Positions 7,929 to 17,753 of a DNA stretch of 64,000 bases are shown here, in pieces. Below the pieces are notes generated by a model that was given only the letters and a program-made list of their open reading frames with translations, was not told where the DNA came from and ran no database searches. The position numbers were made by a program, and so were the translations under genes. The stretch comes from Candidatus Terraquivivens ruidianensis (lineage in GTDB: Archaea > Thermoproteota > Nitrososphaeria_A > Caldarchaeales > Wolframiiraptoraceae): NCBI GenBank assembly GCA_023267975.1, contig JALNLA010000001.1:124001-188000 (forward strand). Reading direction: 5' to 3'. Position 1 is the first letter of the stretch; every line of letters starts with the position of its first letter.

Positions 7929-8473
7929 TTTCCCCACCTTTTGTATAAATCGTGCTCGATTCCAAGGATTTCCAGCACCCTCCCGACTATGAAATCAATA
8001 AGGTCTTGGATAGTCTTCGGTGAGTGGTAAAACGTTAGGACCGGCGGTAGCACAACGGCGCCTGCCCTAGTTGCCTTAAGCATGTTGACGATGTATGGTT
8101 CGGCTAAAGGCGTTTCACGCGGTACTAGGATTAGTTTCCTTCTCTGCTTAATAGAGACGAGTGCTGCCCTTACGATCAAGTTTTCTTCCATGCCGTTAGC
8201 GATGGCGGCAAGCGTCTTCATGGAGCACGGAACGACCACCATACCATCAACGAAGAAAGAGCCGCTCGAGAGCGGAGCTTCGAGCTCATCTTCCCGAAAA
8301 ATCTTGTCCGCATATGACTTTACCTTCTTGAGGTCCGCTTCGGCCTGAACGAGGGCTTCGCCGTTCTTGGAGAGAATCAAGTAAATTTGGTGCTTACCTG
8401 CCTTCAAAACCTCCAGTAACCTCTCCGCTATAGGCGCACCTGATGCTCCCGTTATCGCTACGATAATCCTCAT
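7925..8473 (-). CDS. ubiX: UbiX-family flavin prenyltransferase
   Basis: The 182-residue flavoprotein begins with MRIIVAITGASGAPIAERLLE, the Rossmann-like FMN-binding start, and has the family segments DGMVVVPCSMKTLAAIANG, LVPRETPL and MLKATRAGAVVLPP. UbiX makes prenylated FMN from FMN and dimethylallyl (pyro)phosphate. This cofactor is what the adjacent UbiD-type decarboxylase needs, and the two genes overlap by 4 bp. A TATA-like TTTATTAG about 26 bp upstream suggests that the four-gene unit starts here. Confidence 0.93.
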   Translation of the reverse strand: MRIIVAITGASGAPIAERLLEVLKAGKHQIYLILSKNGEALVQAEADLKKVKSYADKIFREDELEAPLSSGSFFVDGMVVVPCSMKTLAAIANGMEENLIVRAALVSIKQRRKLILVPRETPLAEPYIVNMLKATRAGAVVLPPVLTFYHSPKTIQDLIDFIVGRVLEILGIEHDLYKRWGK

Positions 8474-8515
8474 GCAGCTATTCTCGGTGAGGCCAGCTAA
8501 TAAACCTGATAAAGT

Positions 8516-9985
8516 TCATGCTGTGAGCTCTGACGATAGGGCTGCTTCTCCCTTCCTCGTAAGTACATAGACTTTCTTTTTCCTTTCCGACGGGCCTCTT
8601 TCGTTTGCAATCATTACCATGCCCGCAGCCGTCAGCTCCTGTAAATGCTGGTACATGGAAGGCAACGTGATGGACAGACCGAATTCCTGTGTGAGGGCTT
8701 TCCATAAAAGATATCCATGGCTCGGATGCCTTTGCAAAATTTTTAGTATTAGGCGCTTTGTCCTTCCTAATCGGCTGTCTAATGAGGATGCAAGAACGAG
8801 CGCTATAGGGGCCTCCACGGCTGAGCGTTTTATCAGACCCTTGATGGTCGCTGGGTCCTTCAAACCTGCACCCGTTATTATACATACGACTCTGTCAGAC
8901 CTTTCTACTATTCCATCTTCCAAAGCAACCTTAAGGGCTGCTACTGTTGAGGCAGCGGCAGGTTCGGCAAAGATTCCCTCACACTTGGCCAAGAGCCTCG
9001 TGGCCTCTAGTATTCTCTTCTCTGATACTGCTAGAGCGCAACCGTTCGATTCCCTTAGGGCTTTCAGACAGAGTTCTCCTAGCATGGGTTGTCTGACCGC
9101 TATGTCATGGAACGTCATCCCAAGCTCCTTAGACTTAACAGGTTTGTCGAGGTTCTTTCTGAGCGCATCGACTATAGGCGAGCAACCTTTGGCCTGAACG
9201 CCCAGCATCCTTGAATGTGTATCATCTATAAGCCCGATATTGTTCAACTCCCTCAGAGCTTTCCATACCATCGATAGGTGTCCGCCCTCGCCAACAGGTA
9301 CGATGAAGAATTCAGGAGGGGCCCAGCCAAGCTGCTCGCAAACCTCGTACCCAGTGGTTTTTATCCCTTCGAGAAAGAACGGGCTCGTCACGGATATTAC
9401 GTACCATCCCTTATACGGACGCTCCAGTATCCTGATGGCATCGTCGTATGTTTTAACAAAGCTTATCTCAGCACCGCAAACGATGGCCTGATAAAGCTTC
9501 CCTAACTCGATACCTAACGTCGTGTAAATCGTGCAACCTAAACCTGCCTTCGCTGAGTATGCAGCAGCCGAAGCACCTAAGTTTCCCCTGCTCGCGCACT
9601 TGACGCCACGGTAGCCCCTGTTCTTCGCCCTCGTGACTTCGACGGAAACTCCCCTGTCTAAGAAAGAGCCAGTAGGGTTTATTGTCTCGTTCTTCAGATA
9701 CAAGTTCCTGATTCCAAGCTCCTCTCCCAACCTTTCAGCCTTCTGAAGGAAGGTGCCGCCCTCGCCCAAGGACACGATAAGGTCGCTCTCCATGAGTGGT
9801 AGAAAGAACGAATACTTCCACATACTCGGAGGAGTTTTTGCGAGTTTTTCCCTACTTACGACGAACGAGAGTTGGTCGTAATCGTAATCGATAAGTGCTT
9901 GGCTGCCGCAGCTTGGGCAGCGTATCGGGTTTTCTATCCCTTCGATACGTCTACCACATCCTGTGCATGAAAGCCTAAATTTCAC
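8516..9985 (-). CDS. Threonine-synthase-like fold-type II protein lacking the PLP lysine, fused to a PadR-like winged helix
   Basis: GTG 9985 gives 489 residues; a frame open further upstream to 10117 runs through the shared promoter and into the divergent gene, so it is rejected. Order: zinc ribbon with Cys7, 10, 23, 26; a threonine-synthase core; a PadR-type winged helix at about 405-489 (HGYLLWKALTQEFG, SMYQHLQELTAAGMV, VYVLTRKGEAAL). In threonine synthase the PLP lysine sits in PTGSFKDRG; here the segment is PTGSFLDRG, with Leu109 encoded by TTA at 9659-9661. The asparagine motif (CASRGNLGAS) and a glycine-rich phosphate loop (VGEGGH) remain. It is probably a transcription regulator using a dead enzyme as ligand sensor rather than a working synthase. 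It is divergent from an ECF transporter S component. Confidence 0.8.
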   Translation of the reverse strand: MKFRLSCTGCGRRIEGIENPIRCPSCGSQALIDYDYDQLSFVVSREKLAKTPPSMWKYSFFLPLMESDLIVSLGEGGTFLQKAERLGEELGIRNLYLKNETINPTGSFLDRGVSVEVTRAKNRGYRGVKCASRGNLGASAAAYSAKAGLGCTIYTTLGIELGKLYQAIVCGAEISFVKTYDDAIRILERPYKGWYVISVTSPFFLEGIKTTGYEVCEQLGWAPPEFFIVPVGEGGHLSMVWKALRELNNIGLIDDTHSRMLGVQAKGCSPIVDALRKNLDKPVKSKELGMTFHDIAVRQPMLGELCLKALRESNGCALAVSEKRILEATRLLAKCEGIFAEPAAASTVAALKVALEDGIVERSDRVVCIITGAGLKDPATIKGLIKRSAVEAPIALVLASSLDSRLGRTKRLILKILQRHPSHGYLLWKALTQEFGLSITLPSMYQHLQELTAAGMVMIANERGPSERKKKVYVLTRKGEAALSSELTA

Positions 9986-10008
9986 GTAGCCTATATGTAG
10001 GTTGAAAC

Positions 10009-10022
10009 TTATATATTTTGTT
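10009..10022. promoter_or_regulatory. Shared TATA element between divergent regulator and ECF gene
   Basis: ACTTATATATTTTG contains a near-palindromic TATATA. It lies about 29 bp from GTG 9985 on the minus strand and about 24 bp from ATG 10038 on the plus strand. One element could therefore serve leaderless transcription in both directions and expose both genes to the same regulator. Confidence 0.5.
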
Positions 10023-10037
10023 TTCCGAAATTTTTGT

Positions 10038-10757
10038 ATGCAACGCCGCAGCATAATCGTCGCAAAGCTCGCAGTCTTTACGTCGCTGGTTGCCGTTGCC
10101 ACGATGATCTTATCCATCTACGTACCGGCTACCAGAGGCTACTTCAATTTGGGCGAAACGATGATATACTTCACGGCCCTCGTGGTAGGGCCTGGGATAG
10201 CCGCGTTTGCCGGCGGCGTAGGTTCTATGCTGGCCGACTTGGTACTAGGCTACTATTACTATGCTCCCGCAACGCTCCTCATAAAGGCAGCTGAGGGTGC
10301 ACTTGTCGGTTACCTTGTCAGAAAAGTCCCGAAGAAGGGCGGATGGCAGCTTGCGGTGGCGTCTTATGCGCTCGTCGCCGGATATTTTATGCTCATACTT
10401 CTGATAGGAATTACGCTGTTCGTCGGAGAAATCGAGGTCTCTATACTCCCAGTTGGTGAGAGTGCACAATCCTTCATTTTCACGGTTGCGCCCTATTCAT
10501 GGATTGGTCTGGCAGCCTTAGCGGTAGCCACGCCGGTCTACTTTGTCGTTAAAGAAAGGGGGCACGAGGGTTGGTTGATACTTTCCCTACTCCTCGGTGG
10601 ACTTCTTATGGTCTTGGGATACTTTGTGTACGAGCAGTTCTTCTTGGGCGTCGCTGCCCTGGTCGAGATACCCGTGAACCTCGGACAGTCGATAATAGGT
10701 ACGGCGGTCGCGATACCGCTTTACAAAGCATTCAGAAGATTGTACCGAACTGCTTAA
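10038..10757 (+). CDS. ECF transporter S component (vitamin-type substrate-binding membrane protein)
   Basis: The 239-residue hydrophobic protein has about six membrane segments, beginning IIVAKLAVFTSLVAVATMIL. The stretch GETMIYFTALVVGPGIAAFAGGVGSMLADL followed by APATLLIKAAEGALVGYL is typical of S components of energy-coupling-factor importers (HmpT/ThiT/RibU-like group). ATPase and EcfT subunits are not in the window and would be shared. The substrate is a vitamin or cofactor precursor by family, not identified. ATG 10038 is chosen because of the TATA box 24 bp upstream. The adjacent PLP-fold regulator suggests, as inference only, vitamin B6 or a related compound. Confidence 0.82.
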   Translation: MQRRSIIVAKLAVFTSLVAVATMILSIYVPATRGYFNLGETMIYFTALVVGPGIAAFAGGVGSMLADLVLGYYYYAPATLLIKAAEGALVGYLVRKVPKKGGWQLAVASYALVAGYFMLILLIGITLFVGEIEVSILPVGESAQSFIFTVAPYSWIGLAALAVATPVYFVVKERGHEGWLILSLLLGGLLMVLGYFVYEQFFLGVAALVEIPVNLGQSIIGTAVAIPLYKAFRRLYRTA

Positions 10758-10769
10758 GTTTTTGCTCTT

Positions 10770-13700
10770 CTATGAGGGCTGGATGTGGTGATTTACGCTT
10801 TTGCTTTTTACGATTAACTTGATATGGTATTCCTGTAGCGGCTTAATTACAAAGGAGCTCTTCTTTATCTTCTCAATTGCCTTGACAGCGGCCTGGGCTG
10901 CCGCCACGGTTGTTATGTAGGGTACTTTACGTTCTACCGCGACCCTCCTTATTTGGAATTCATCGTCTTTAGAACCTTTGCCCTTTGGAACGTTTATGAT
11001 AAGGTCTATTTTATCAGACTTTATGTAGTCGAGTACGTTTGGACGACCTTCACCAACTTTCGGGATTACTTTAACATCTACGCCCGCGGCAACAAGTACC
11101 TCCGCAGTCCCCTTAGTAGCCAAAATGTTTAGGCCCAATTCTCTCAGTTTCTTAGCTACTGGGACTATGTGTGCCTTCTCGTCGCTCCTCACGCTTATGA
11201 AGACGTTCCCTCCGGTTGGTAGACGTGTATCCGCCGCCAGCTCGGCTTTATAGTATGCCATGCCAAAGTCCTCATTCATTCCCATCACCTCACCCGTCGA
11301 CTTCATCTCAGGGCCTAGCACCACATCCACTCCAGGTAGCTTTGCGAAGGGGAACACCGCCTCCTTCACCGCTATATGGTCTATCTCTGCTGCTTCTCCT
11401 AGGCCAAACTCACTGAGGCGATGACCTACCATAAGCTTCGCGGCAATCTTTGCCAGCGGCACGCCCGTAGCCTTGCTGACGAACGGTACTGTCCTAGAGG
11501 CTCGGGGGTTGGCTTCGAACACGTACACTTTCCCGTCCTTTATCGCAAACTGAACGTTTATCAGACCTACCACGTGGAGTTCCTTCGCTATTCTGCGCGT
11601 GTAGTCCTTCATGGTCTCAATCGTTTCTTTGTCGAGGCTGTAGGGCGGTAGGACGCACGCAGCATCTCCTGAATGTACCCCTGCTTCCTCTATGTGTTCC
11701 ATGATGCCACCTATATACACGTCGTTTCCATCAGAGATAGCGTCGATTTCAGCTTCTATGGCATCCTCTAAGAACTTATCTATCAAGACCGGATGCTCCG
11801 GCGAAACCTTTATCGCCTCTTTCACATACTTGATTAGGGATTCTTCGTCGTATACGATCTCCATGGCCCTTCCTCCGAGAACGTAAGATGGTCTCACCAG
11901 CACAGGATAGCCAAGCTTTTTGGCAACCTCCTTTGCTTCCTCTATGCTCATGGCCGTTCCGTAAGGTGGTTGAGGTATCCCGAGCTTCTCCATGACCTCG
12001 GTAAACCTCTTTCTGTCTTCTGCCCTGTCTATATCGTCTGGAGTCGTTCCGAGAATCCTGACTCCTTGTTTCTCCAGCGGTATGGCCAAGTTTAGAGGAG
12101 TTTGGCCTCCAAGTTGGACGATGACACCTTCGGGCTTTTCTTTCTCGACTATGTTCATTACGTCCTCGAATGTCAGAGGCTCGAAAAACAGCTTATCTGG
12201 GATGTCGAAGTCCGTGCTTACGGTTTCAGGGTTGCAGTTCACCATTATAACTTCGTAGCCATCATCCTTCAGCGCCTTGACGGCGTGCACGCAGCAATAG
12301 TCAAACTCAATCCCCTGCCCTATCCTATTGGGCCCTGAGCCGAGTACGACTACTTTCTTCTTTTTGGTTTTCTGTATCTCGTCCTCATCCTCGTAGCAGG
12401 AGTAGTAGTACGGCGTCTGCGCCTCGAATTCGGCTGCGCACGTGTCTACCATCTTATAGACAGGCACCATGCCCACCCTCTTCCTAAGTTCCCTGACGGT
12501 GAGCTCGTCAGTCCCCAACAAATACGCTATTTGCCTATCCGAGAATCCGAGCCTCTTAGCCTTGCGAAGCAGCTCCCTTGGAATCGTTTTGACCGTGTGT
12601 TTTGAGAGCTCATCCTCCATATCGACTATGTTCTTAATCTTCTGGATGAACCACCTATCGATTTTTGTAAGCTCATAAATCTGGTCGATGTTCATGCCGA
12701 GCTTTATCGCATGCCTGATGTAGAATACCCGATTATGTGTGGGAATTCTGAGATAATCGCGGATGGACCTCACGTCAGGCATCTCCTCGTCCTTCCCATC
12801 GGCTCCCAAACCGTACCTCCCAATCTCCAGCGACCTTATGGCCTTCTGCAAAGCCTCCTCGAAGGTACGACCTATTGCCATCACCTCGCCGACGGATTTC
12901 ATCTGCGTCGTCAGCGTTTTGTCAGCATCGGGGAACTTGTCGAAAGGCCATCTGGGAACTTTAACCACGACGTAGTCTATCGTTGGCTCGAAGGACGCTG
13001 GTGTCTTCTTAGTTATATCGTTTGGAATCTCGTCGAGTGTCAGCCCTATGGCAAGCTTTGCTGCTATCTTCGCTATAGGAAATCCTGTCGCCTTTGACGC
13101 TAACGCCGAACTCCTAGAAACCCTCGGGTTTATCTCTATGGCCATGAAACGGCCGTTTTCTGGGTGTACAGCGAACTGTATGTTCGAGCCACCCGTTTCG
13201 ACGCCTATCTCGCGTATGATTTTTATGGCCGCGTTCCTTAAAACTTGGTATTCCTTATCCGTTAACGTTTGGGCTGGCGCGACCGTTATGCTGTCACCCG
13301 TGTGTATGCCCATCGGGTCCATGTTCTCTATCGAGCAGATAATCACGACGTTATCCGCTAAGTCCCTCATGACCTCGAGCTCATACTCTTTCCACCCGAC
13401 GAGGGATTCGTCAATTATAACTTGCCCTATACGGCTGTAAGTTAAGCCCCTAGCGACTATCCGTTCTAGCTCTTCTCTGTTGTATGCCACTCCACCACCA
13501 GTTCCGCCTAAGGTGTATGCTGGCCTGATAACGACTGGATATCCCAACTCGTTGGCTATCTCGATCGCTTCCTCAACCGAGTATGCCGGAAAGCTTCTCG
13601 GAACAGGAAGGCTTATCCTTTCCATGGCCTCTTTGAAAAGTATTCGGTCCTCTCCCTTCTTTATGGCCTCCAGTTTTGCTCCGATGAGCTCAACGCCGTA

Positions 13701-14030
13701 CTCATCCAAAATGCCCCTTTCTGCAAGCTCAGCTGCTATGTTCAGGCCGGTCTGGCCTCCGAGCGTTGGGAGCAGGGCGTCAGGTAGTTCTTTTTTAATT
13801 ATTTCCGCAACAACCTCAGGGGTTAACGGTTCGATGTATATCCTATCAGCCATCTCAGGGTCGGTCATGATTGTTGCTGGGTTCGAGTTCACCAACACGA
13901 CCTCGTAGCCCTCCTCTTTAAGCGCCTTGCAGGCTTGGCTTCCTGAGTAATCGAACTCGCATGCCTGTCCAATCACAATAGGACCGGAGCCAATAATCAT
14001 GATTTTACGTATATCTTCACGCTTTGGCAT
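10770..14030 (-). CDS. carB: Carbamoyl-phosphate synthase large subunit
   Basis: The 1086 residues are the full length for CarB. It has two ATP-grasp halves ([21 protein letters not shown] near the N-terminus; the second half begins [21 protein letters not shown]) with ATP loops ([23 protein letters not shown]), an oligomerisation region between them, and a C-terminal MGS-like allosteric domain. It makes carbamoyl phosphate for pyrimidine and arginine synthesis. ATG 14030 lies two bases after the carA stop; TTG 14036, overlapping that stop, is the alternative. The 3' end is convergent with the ECF gene, 12 bp apart. Confidence 0.97.
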   Translation of the reverse strand: MPKREDIRKIMIIGSGPIVIGQACEFDYSGSQACKALKEEGYEVVLVNSNPATIMTDPEMADRIYIEPLTPEVVAEIIKKELPDALLPTLGGQTGLNIAAELAERGILDEYGVELIGAKLEAIKKGEDRILFKEAMERISLPVPRSFPAYSVEEAIEIANELGYPVVIRPAYTLGGTGGGVAYNREELERIVARGLTYSRIGQVIIDESLVGWKEYELEVMRDLADNVVIICSIENMDPMGIHTGDSITVAPAQTLTDKEYQVLRNAAIKIIREIGVETGGSNIQFAVHPENGRFMAIEINPRVSRSSALASKATGFPIAKIAAKLAIGLTLDEIPNDITKKTPASFEPTIDYVVVKVPRWPFDKFPDADKTLTTQMKSVGEVMAIGRTFEEALQKAIRSLEIGRYGLGADGKDEEMPDVRSIRDYLRIPTHNRVFYIRHAIKLGMNIDQIYELTKIDRWFIQKIKNIVDMEDELSKHTVKTIPRELLRKAKRLGFSDRQIAYLLGTDELTVRELRKRVGMVPVYKMVDTCAAEFEAQTPYYYSCYEDEDEIQKTKKKKVVVLGSGPNRIGQGIEFDYCCVHAVKALKDDGYEVIMVNCNPETVSTDFDIPDKLFFEPLTFEDVMNIVEKEKPEGVIVQLGGQTPLNLAIPLEKQGVRILGTTPDDIDRAEDRKRFTEVMEKLGIPQPPYGTAMSIEEAKEVAKKLGYPVLVRPSYVLGGRAMEIVYDEESLIKYVKEAIKVSPEHPVLIDKFLEDAIEAEIDAISDGNDVYIGGIMEHIEEAGVHSGDAACVLPPYSLDKETIETMKDYTRRIAKELHVVGLINVQFAIKDGKVYVFEANPRASRTVPFVSKATGVPLAKIAAKLMVGHRLSEFGLGEAAEIDHIAVKEAVFPFAKLPGVDVVLGPEMKSTGEVMGMNEDFGMAYYKAELAADTRLPTGGNVFISVRSDEKAHIVPVAKKLRELGLNILATKGTAEVLVAAGVDVKVIPKVGEGRPNVLDYIKSDKIDLIINVPKGKGSKDDEFQIRRVAVERKVPYITTVAAAQAAVKAIEKIKKSSFVIKPLQEYHIKLIVKSKSVNHHIQPS

Positions 14031-14032
14031 GC

Positions 14033-15136
14033 TCAATCATACTCCTTCATCGTTTTTACAAAATCGTCAAAGAAGAAGTACGTGTCATGGGGTCCAGGAC
14101 CTCCTTCGGGATGGTACTGAACGGACTTTATTGGTAGCTCTTTGTGTCTCACACCTTCAACGGTGTGGTCGTTTAGGTTAATCTGCGTAAGAACCAGTCC
14201 AGCGTCATTGAGGGATTCTTTGGTAACCGCGAAACCATGGTTTTGGGTTGATATGAAGACCCTTCCGGTCTCGAAATCCTTTACTGGTTGGTTTGCACCC
14301 CTATGACCGAACTTCAGCTTGAACGTCTTTGCACCAAAGGCTAACGATATTATCTGATGCCCGAGGCAGATGCCAAAAAGAACTACCTTTCCTGCCAGCT
14401 CCTTCGCGGTACTTATGGTCTCCTTGACCCTAATTGGGTCTCCAGGACCGTTCGATATCAAAACTCCGTCGGGGTCGTAATCGAGTATATTTTTGGCTGG
14501 AGTGTTGTAAGGTACGAGAATTATGTTTGCGTTTTCCCTGAGAAGCCTTATTATACTCCACTTAACTCCGCAGTCGATCAAAACGACGTTCAAGTCTCGG
14601 CCACCCTTTATAAACGTCGGTTTAGAGACTGAAACTTTGTTTACGAGGTCCAGCTCGGTTATTGCTGGCTGTGCCCTCGTCTTCTCAATCATTTCATCAA
14701 CGTTAGGTTCGTCGTTACCCTCGTAGACTATAAGCGTACTTTTCATCGTTCCATAAATCCTGATTTTTTTCGTAAGCATCCGTGTATCGACACCTTGAAT
14801 TCCCGGAACATTATACTCCTCTAAAAATTCCGATAGAGGCTTCTCCGAGCGCCAGTTGCTCGGCGTCTCGCATAACTCCCTAACCACGAACCCCTCTACC
14901 TTTATTCCGTCGGACTCGTAGTCCTCATTACAAACACCGTAATTCCCGATGAGCGGGTAAGTCATCATCAAAATCTGTCCGGCATATGATGGGTCCGTTA
15001 ATGCCTCCACGTAACCAGTCATTCCGGTATTAAAAACCAGCTCACCCATCGCTTCGCCTAAAGCTCCAAAACCCTCACCACGTAGAACTGTTCCGTCCTC
15101 GAGTACCAACAGAGCCTTTTTCCCATTATGCTGCAT
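14033..15136 (-). CDS. carA: Carbamoyl-phosphate synthase small (glutaminase) subunit
   Basis: About 367 residues, normal for CarA. The N-terminal domain opens [18 protein letters not shown]; the class I amidotransferase domain has the nucleophile cysteine in FGICLGHQI and the His-Glu pair in [13 protein letters not shown]. It supplies ammonia from glutamine to CarB, encoded directly downstream. GGTGAG lies 5 nt before the second of two tandem ATGs, so 15136 is favoured over 15139. Confidence 0.96.
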   Translation of the reverse strand: MQHNGKKALLVLEDGTVLRGEGFGALGEAMGELVFNTGMTGYVEALTDPSYAGQILMMTYPLIGNYGVCNEDYESDGIKVEGFVVRELCETPSNWRSEKPLSEFLEEYNVPGIQGVDTRMLTKKIRIYGTMKSTLIVYEGNDEPNVDEMIEKTRAQPAITELDLVNKVSVSKPTFIKGGRDLNVVLIDCGVKWSIIRLLRENANIILVPYNTPAKNILDYDPDGVLISNGPGDPIRVKETISTAKELAGKVVLFGICLGHQIISLAFGAKTFKLKFGHRGANQPVKDFETGRVFISTQNHGFAVTKESLNDAGLVLTQINLNDHTVEGVRHKELPIKSVQYHPEGGPGPHDTYFFFDDFVKTMKEYD

Positions 15137-15245
15137 CATCCCTCACCTCAGACGACGAGTTTAGAAGTTGCCATTTCGTTTGAATCACGCCGTTTTATTC
15201 CCAAAAGAACGGCACATAATATATATTATGTCCGATTTTGGTAAA

Positions 15246-15941
15246 ATGGGGACAAAAATGTACCAAAATAGGTCAATAGCCCAAGTCGTCAGACACTTAA
15301 TCGATGTCGACGTCTCGCTTCAAGATAGCCTCCAGAGGGGCTACGCAAACTTATCGGCTATGGCGAGGCTTCTGAAACCTAGCGTTGAGAGGTTGGTCGG
15401 AAATAAGGTTAGCTTGGACACGATAATTACGACGTTAAAAAGGCTAAGGGGAACTTACAGCATAATACCATTTAACGTCGCGTACATTATAGCAAAGAGT
15501 ACAGTCAACGTCAGGACTGATGTAGCAAGGCTTTCGTTGAAGAGGGCTCCCGATCTTCTTAAAGCCTCAAGGGGCATCGTGTCCAGATACCAAAAAGGGT
15601 TCGTTCAGGTTCTCGAGGGGCTCTCTACGATTACGCTAGTGTACGACAGCAGTCTGCATGAAAAGATAGCTTCAAGATTCCTTTCGAAGGATATAATCTA
15701 CGAGGACGCGAACATGGCCGCAATAATAGTAAAGAGTCCGAGGGAAATATCCAGCACACCTGGATGCATAGCAACAATCCTTCAACAGATATCGAGGAGG
15801 GGCGTAAACGTTGACGAGATAATTAGCTGCTATACGGATACCATAATCGTGATTAAGCCCAGCGATGTCGGAAGGGCATTCGAGTCGTTGACAGAATTGA
15901 TAACACTTTGCAGGGAAATCGTCTCTAAAGCTTCACCATAA
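15246..15941 (+). CDS. Archaeal ACT-domain protein
   Basis: From ATG 15246 it has 231 residues. The N-terminal half is helical and basic (SIAQVVRHLIDVDVSLQDSLQRGYANLSAMARLLKP, shown here only in part); the C-terminal part GCIATILQQISRRGVNVDEII followed by DTIIVIKP reads as an ACT-like ligand-binding fold. The start is chosen because a palindromic TATA (ATAATATATATTAT, 15216-15229) centres about 25 bp upstream; ATG 15228 lies inside that element. It is divergent from carA. Amino-acid sensing is a family-based guess. Confidence 0.65.
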   Translation: MGTKMYQNRSIAQVVRHLIDVDVSLQDSLQRGYANLSAMARLLKPSVERLVGNKVSLDTIITTLKRLRGTYSIIPFNVAYIIAKSTVNVRTDVARLSLKRAPDLLKASRGIVSRYQKGFVQVLEGLSTITLVYDSSLHEKIASRFLSKDIIYEDANMAAIIVKSPREISSTPGCIATILQQISRRGVNVDEIISCYTDTIIVIKPSDVGRAFESLTELITLCREIVSKASP

Positions 15942-15943
15942 GG

Positions 15944-16387
15944 TTATGGAGATTCTTCAGCCTCGGCGTCACCCATCTCTGAACGTAAAGGCCTGAGCAA
16001 CCTATATTTGACCTGGCTTCCCCCTCCGACCCTCTCAAGCACGCCCCTATTGGCTAAGCGTGAAAGATACGTTGAGGCCGTGCTCAGGCTTATAGGCTCT
16101 CTGTACTCAGCCTCGTAGAGCCTCTGGATTTCTTTTGAGGAAAAGTAATTAAACGGGAAATACCGCTCGATGAGTCTAATGACCTTAACCAGCTTGCTCC
16201 CTTCGACCGCCTGCGGTTGGGTGACCTCAGCGCCGCCGTAAAGCTCGATGAAGTCGGCGAGCTGGATTATCTTGTCTTTCGTGAGTCTACCCTCAAATAT
16301 CAGCGTAACCTTATCGCCGCTCTCGTCGAAAAGCTCCAGCCTGATTCTACGCCTGTTGAAGCTCATGAGGCGAGTGTTCAATCGCAT
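15944..16387 (-). CDS. Winged-helix protein of unknown role
   Basis: The 147 residues comprise an N-terminal beta-rich part (RRIRLELFDESGDKVTLIF) and a winged helix at about 75-130 (FSSKEIQRLYEAEYREPISLSTASTYLSRLANRGVL, cited in part) ending in a wing GGGSQVKYRLL. No ligand or metal motif is evident. ATG 16366 (MSFNRRRIRLE) is a possible later start. It is convergent with the ACT-domain gene, 2 bp apart, and is probably a transcription factor. Confidence 0.65.
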   Translation of the reverse strand: MRLNTRLMSFNRRRIRLELFDESGDKVTLIFEGRLTKDKIIQLADFIELYGGAEVTQPQAVEGSKLVKVIRLIERYFPFNYFSSKEIQRLYEAEYREPISLSTASTYLSRLANRGVLERVGGGSQVKYRLLRPLRSEMGDAEAEESP

Positions 16388-16522
16388 GGAGGGTAATAAC
16401 TCTTCATAATGAGAACGTTCTTTATGCTTTACACATCATACCGTCGTCTTGTCAAAATATTCACGCTGGCCATGTCTAAAAATTACCAAGATGACCGCCA
16501 TAAAGTTTTGGCCATCGTTCGA

Positions 16523-17587
16523 CTACTTCTCTAACCTTATCTCCTTCAGCACATCGTCTTCCCAGATAAACCTGCACCTTGGCTTCGCGTCCAATTGCTT
16601 ACCGATCTTCTGAATGACGGCACCTACTATGAGCGGGAGGGCTATCGTCGCGTCGCAATAAACTTCCGCCTTATGCGCTTCAGTCGAATATTTACCCCAT
16701 GAGACTGCCTCTGAAAGCGTGCTACCGCTAAGCCCGCCCCACTTCGGGTCGTCGGTCGTTATGAGTATGCCGTACTCGTGCCCGAGGCGCATGTCAGCCT
16801 TGGCCGGCCTTTTTAGCAGAACCTCTGCTATGACGGGTATCTGCTGTCCATAATTCCGCGGGACTCCACCGCCGACTATTATTATGCCAGTTTTCTTCGC
16901 CTTCGCAAATATTTGAAATATCTCATAGTTGTCCCTGATGGGGTCTATCCTAAATCTCTCCTTGCCACGCTCTTGCTCGTAACGTTTTGTGAGCGCTATG
17001 CCTAGGTCGCTGTCGTTTAGTGCGGGACAGAATATGGGTACGCCCAGCTCTGCCGCTAAACCTACAAATGACTCATGGTTTTTGAGCTCCTTTCCAAGCT
17101 CGAAAACGAATTCGCGGCTCGAGCAGGTCTTATTTCCTATTCTATCTATGACTTTGAAGACCACATCCTGCTCCTTCCAGAAACCATCCTCTTGGAGGAA
17201 TGTGTCATAAATCCTGCATATCCCCATCTTTCTCAACTCCTCGTCATCGACGTATGGTGACCCTTTGTAGTGAGAGAAGCCAAGGCTCTCGACTACGTCA
17301 TGCGTCACATTCGCGCCGGTCGATATTATAACGTCCACCATCTTTCTCTTCATCATCTCGTTCAGTGTGCCCTTCATGCCAGCAGGAATCATCGCGCCCG
17401 CGAGCGTCAGGAAGACTATCGGCCTGTCGGGGTCTGTCTGCATGAACTCTAATACGCGGAAAGCGCTGTAGAGGTTTCTGCTTTGGTAGGAAGTGTATTT
17501 GAACTGCTCGACCAGTCCCACGAGGTTAATGCTTTCATCAAGTCTGATGGGCCTAATGGGTTCATGAAGGTAGTGGTGTTTGTTCAT
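16523..17587 (-). CDS. Deoxyhypusine synthase family protein
   Basis: The 354 residues match DHS length, with NAD-binding features (TLAGAMIPAGMKGTL, STGANVTHD, IIVGGGVPRNYGQQ, TTDDPKWGGLSG) and the C-terminal SWGKYSTEAHKAEVYCDATIALP region. DHS transfers an aminobutyl group from spermidine to a lysine of aIF5A. In characterised eukaryotic DHS the intermediate-forming lysine is in VKVYADA; the aligned residue here reads as Glu (AEVYCDA), with a lysine two positions earlier. The GAMIPAG/STGAN style resembles the DHS-like branch that includes polyamine-forming relatives, so a homospermidine-type reaction is an alternative. Confidence 0.8.
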   Translation of the reverse strand: MNKHHYLHEPIRPIRLDESINLVGLVEQFKYTSYQSRNLYSAFRVLEFMQTDPDRPIVFLTLAGAMIPAGMKGTLNEMMKRKMVDVIISTGANVTHDVVESLGFSHYKGSPYVDDEELRKMGICRIYDTFLQEDGFWKEQDVVFKVIDRIGNKTCSSREFVFELGKELKNHESFVGLAAELGVPIFCPALNDSDLGIALTKRYEQERGKERFRIDPIRDNYEIFQIFAKAKKTGIIIVGGGVPRNYGQQIPVIAEVLLKRPAKADMRLGHEYGILITTDDPKWGGLSGSTLSEAVSWGKYSTEAHKAEVYCDATIALPLIVGAVIQKIGKQLDAKPRCRFIWEDDVLKEIRLEK

Positions 17588-17753
17588 TTACTTCATTATA
17601 TTTTACGAGAAATTTTGATTTAAATATTTTGCAATCGTTGCTTCTTTGGATAGCCACTTTTGCACCAGCTCCATCCACGTTTTCTATTAATGTCATACAT
17701 AACTACTTAGATTTAAGAAATCCTTATACATTACGATACACTAAGCTTACTTG

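Noticed and set aside
9986-10117. N-terminal extension of the threonine-synthase-like protein
   Set aside because: It would cross the shared TATA element and run into the divergent ECF gene; GTG 9985 gives a normal zinc-ribbon start.
11692-13908. Several long plus-strand open frames opposite carB
   Set aside because: They are antisense shadows of a clearly coding gene, with serine/proline-rich translations and no family match.
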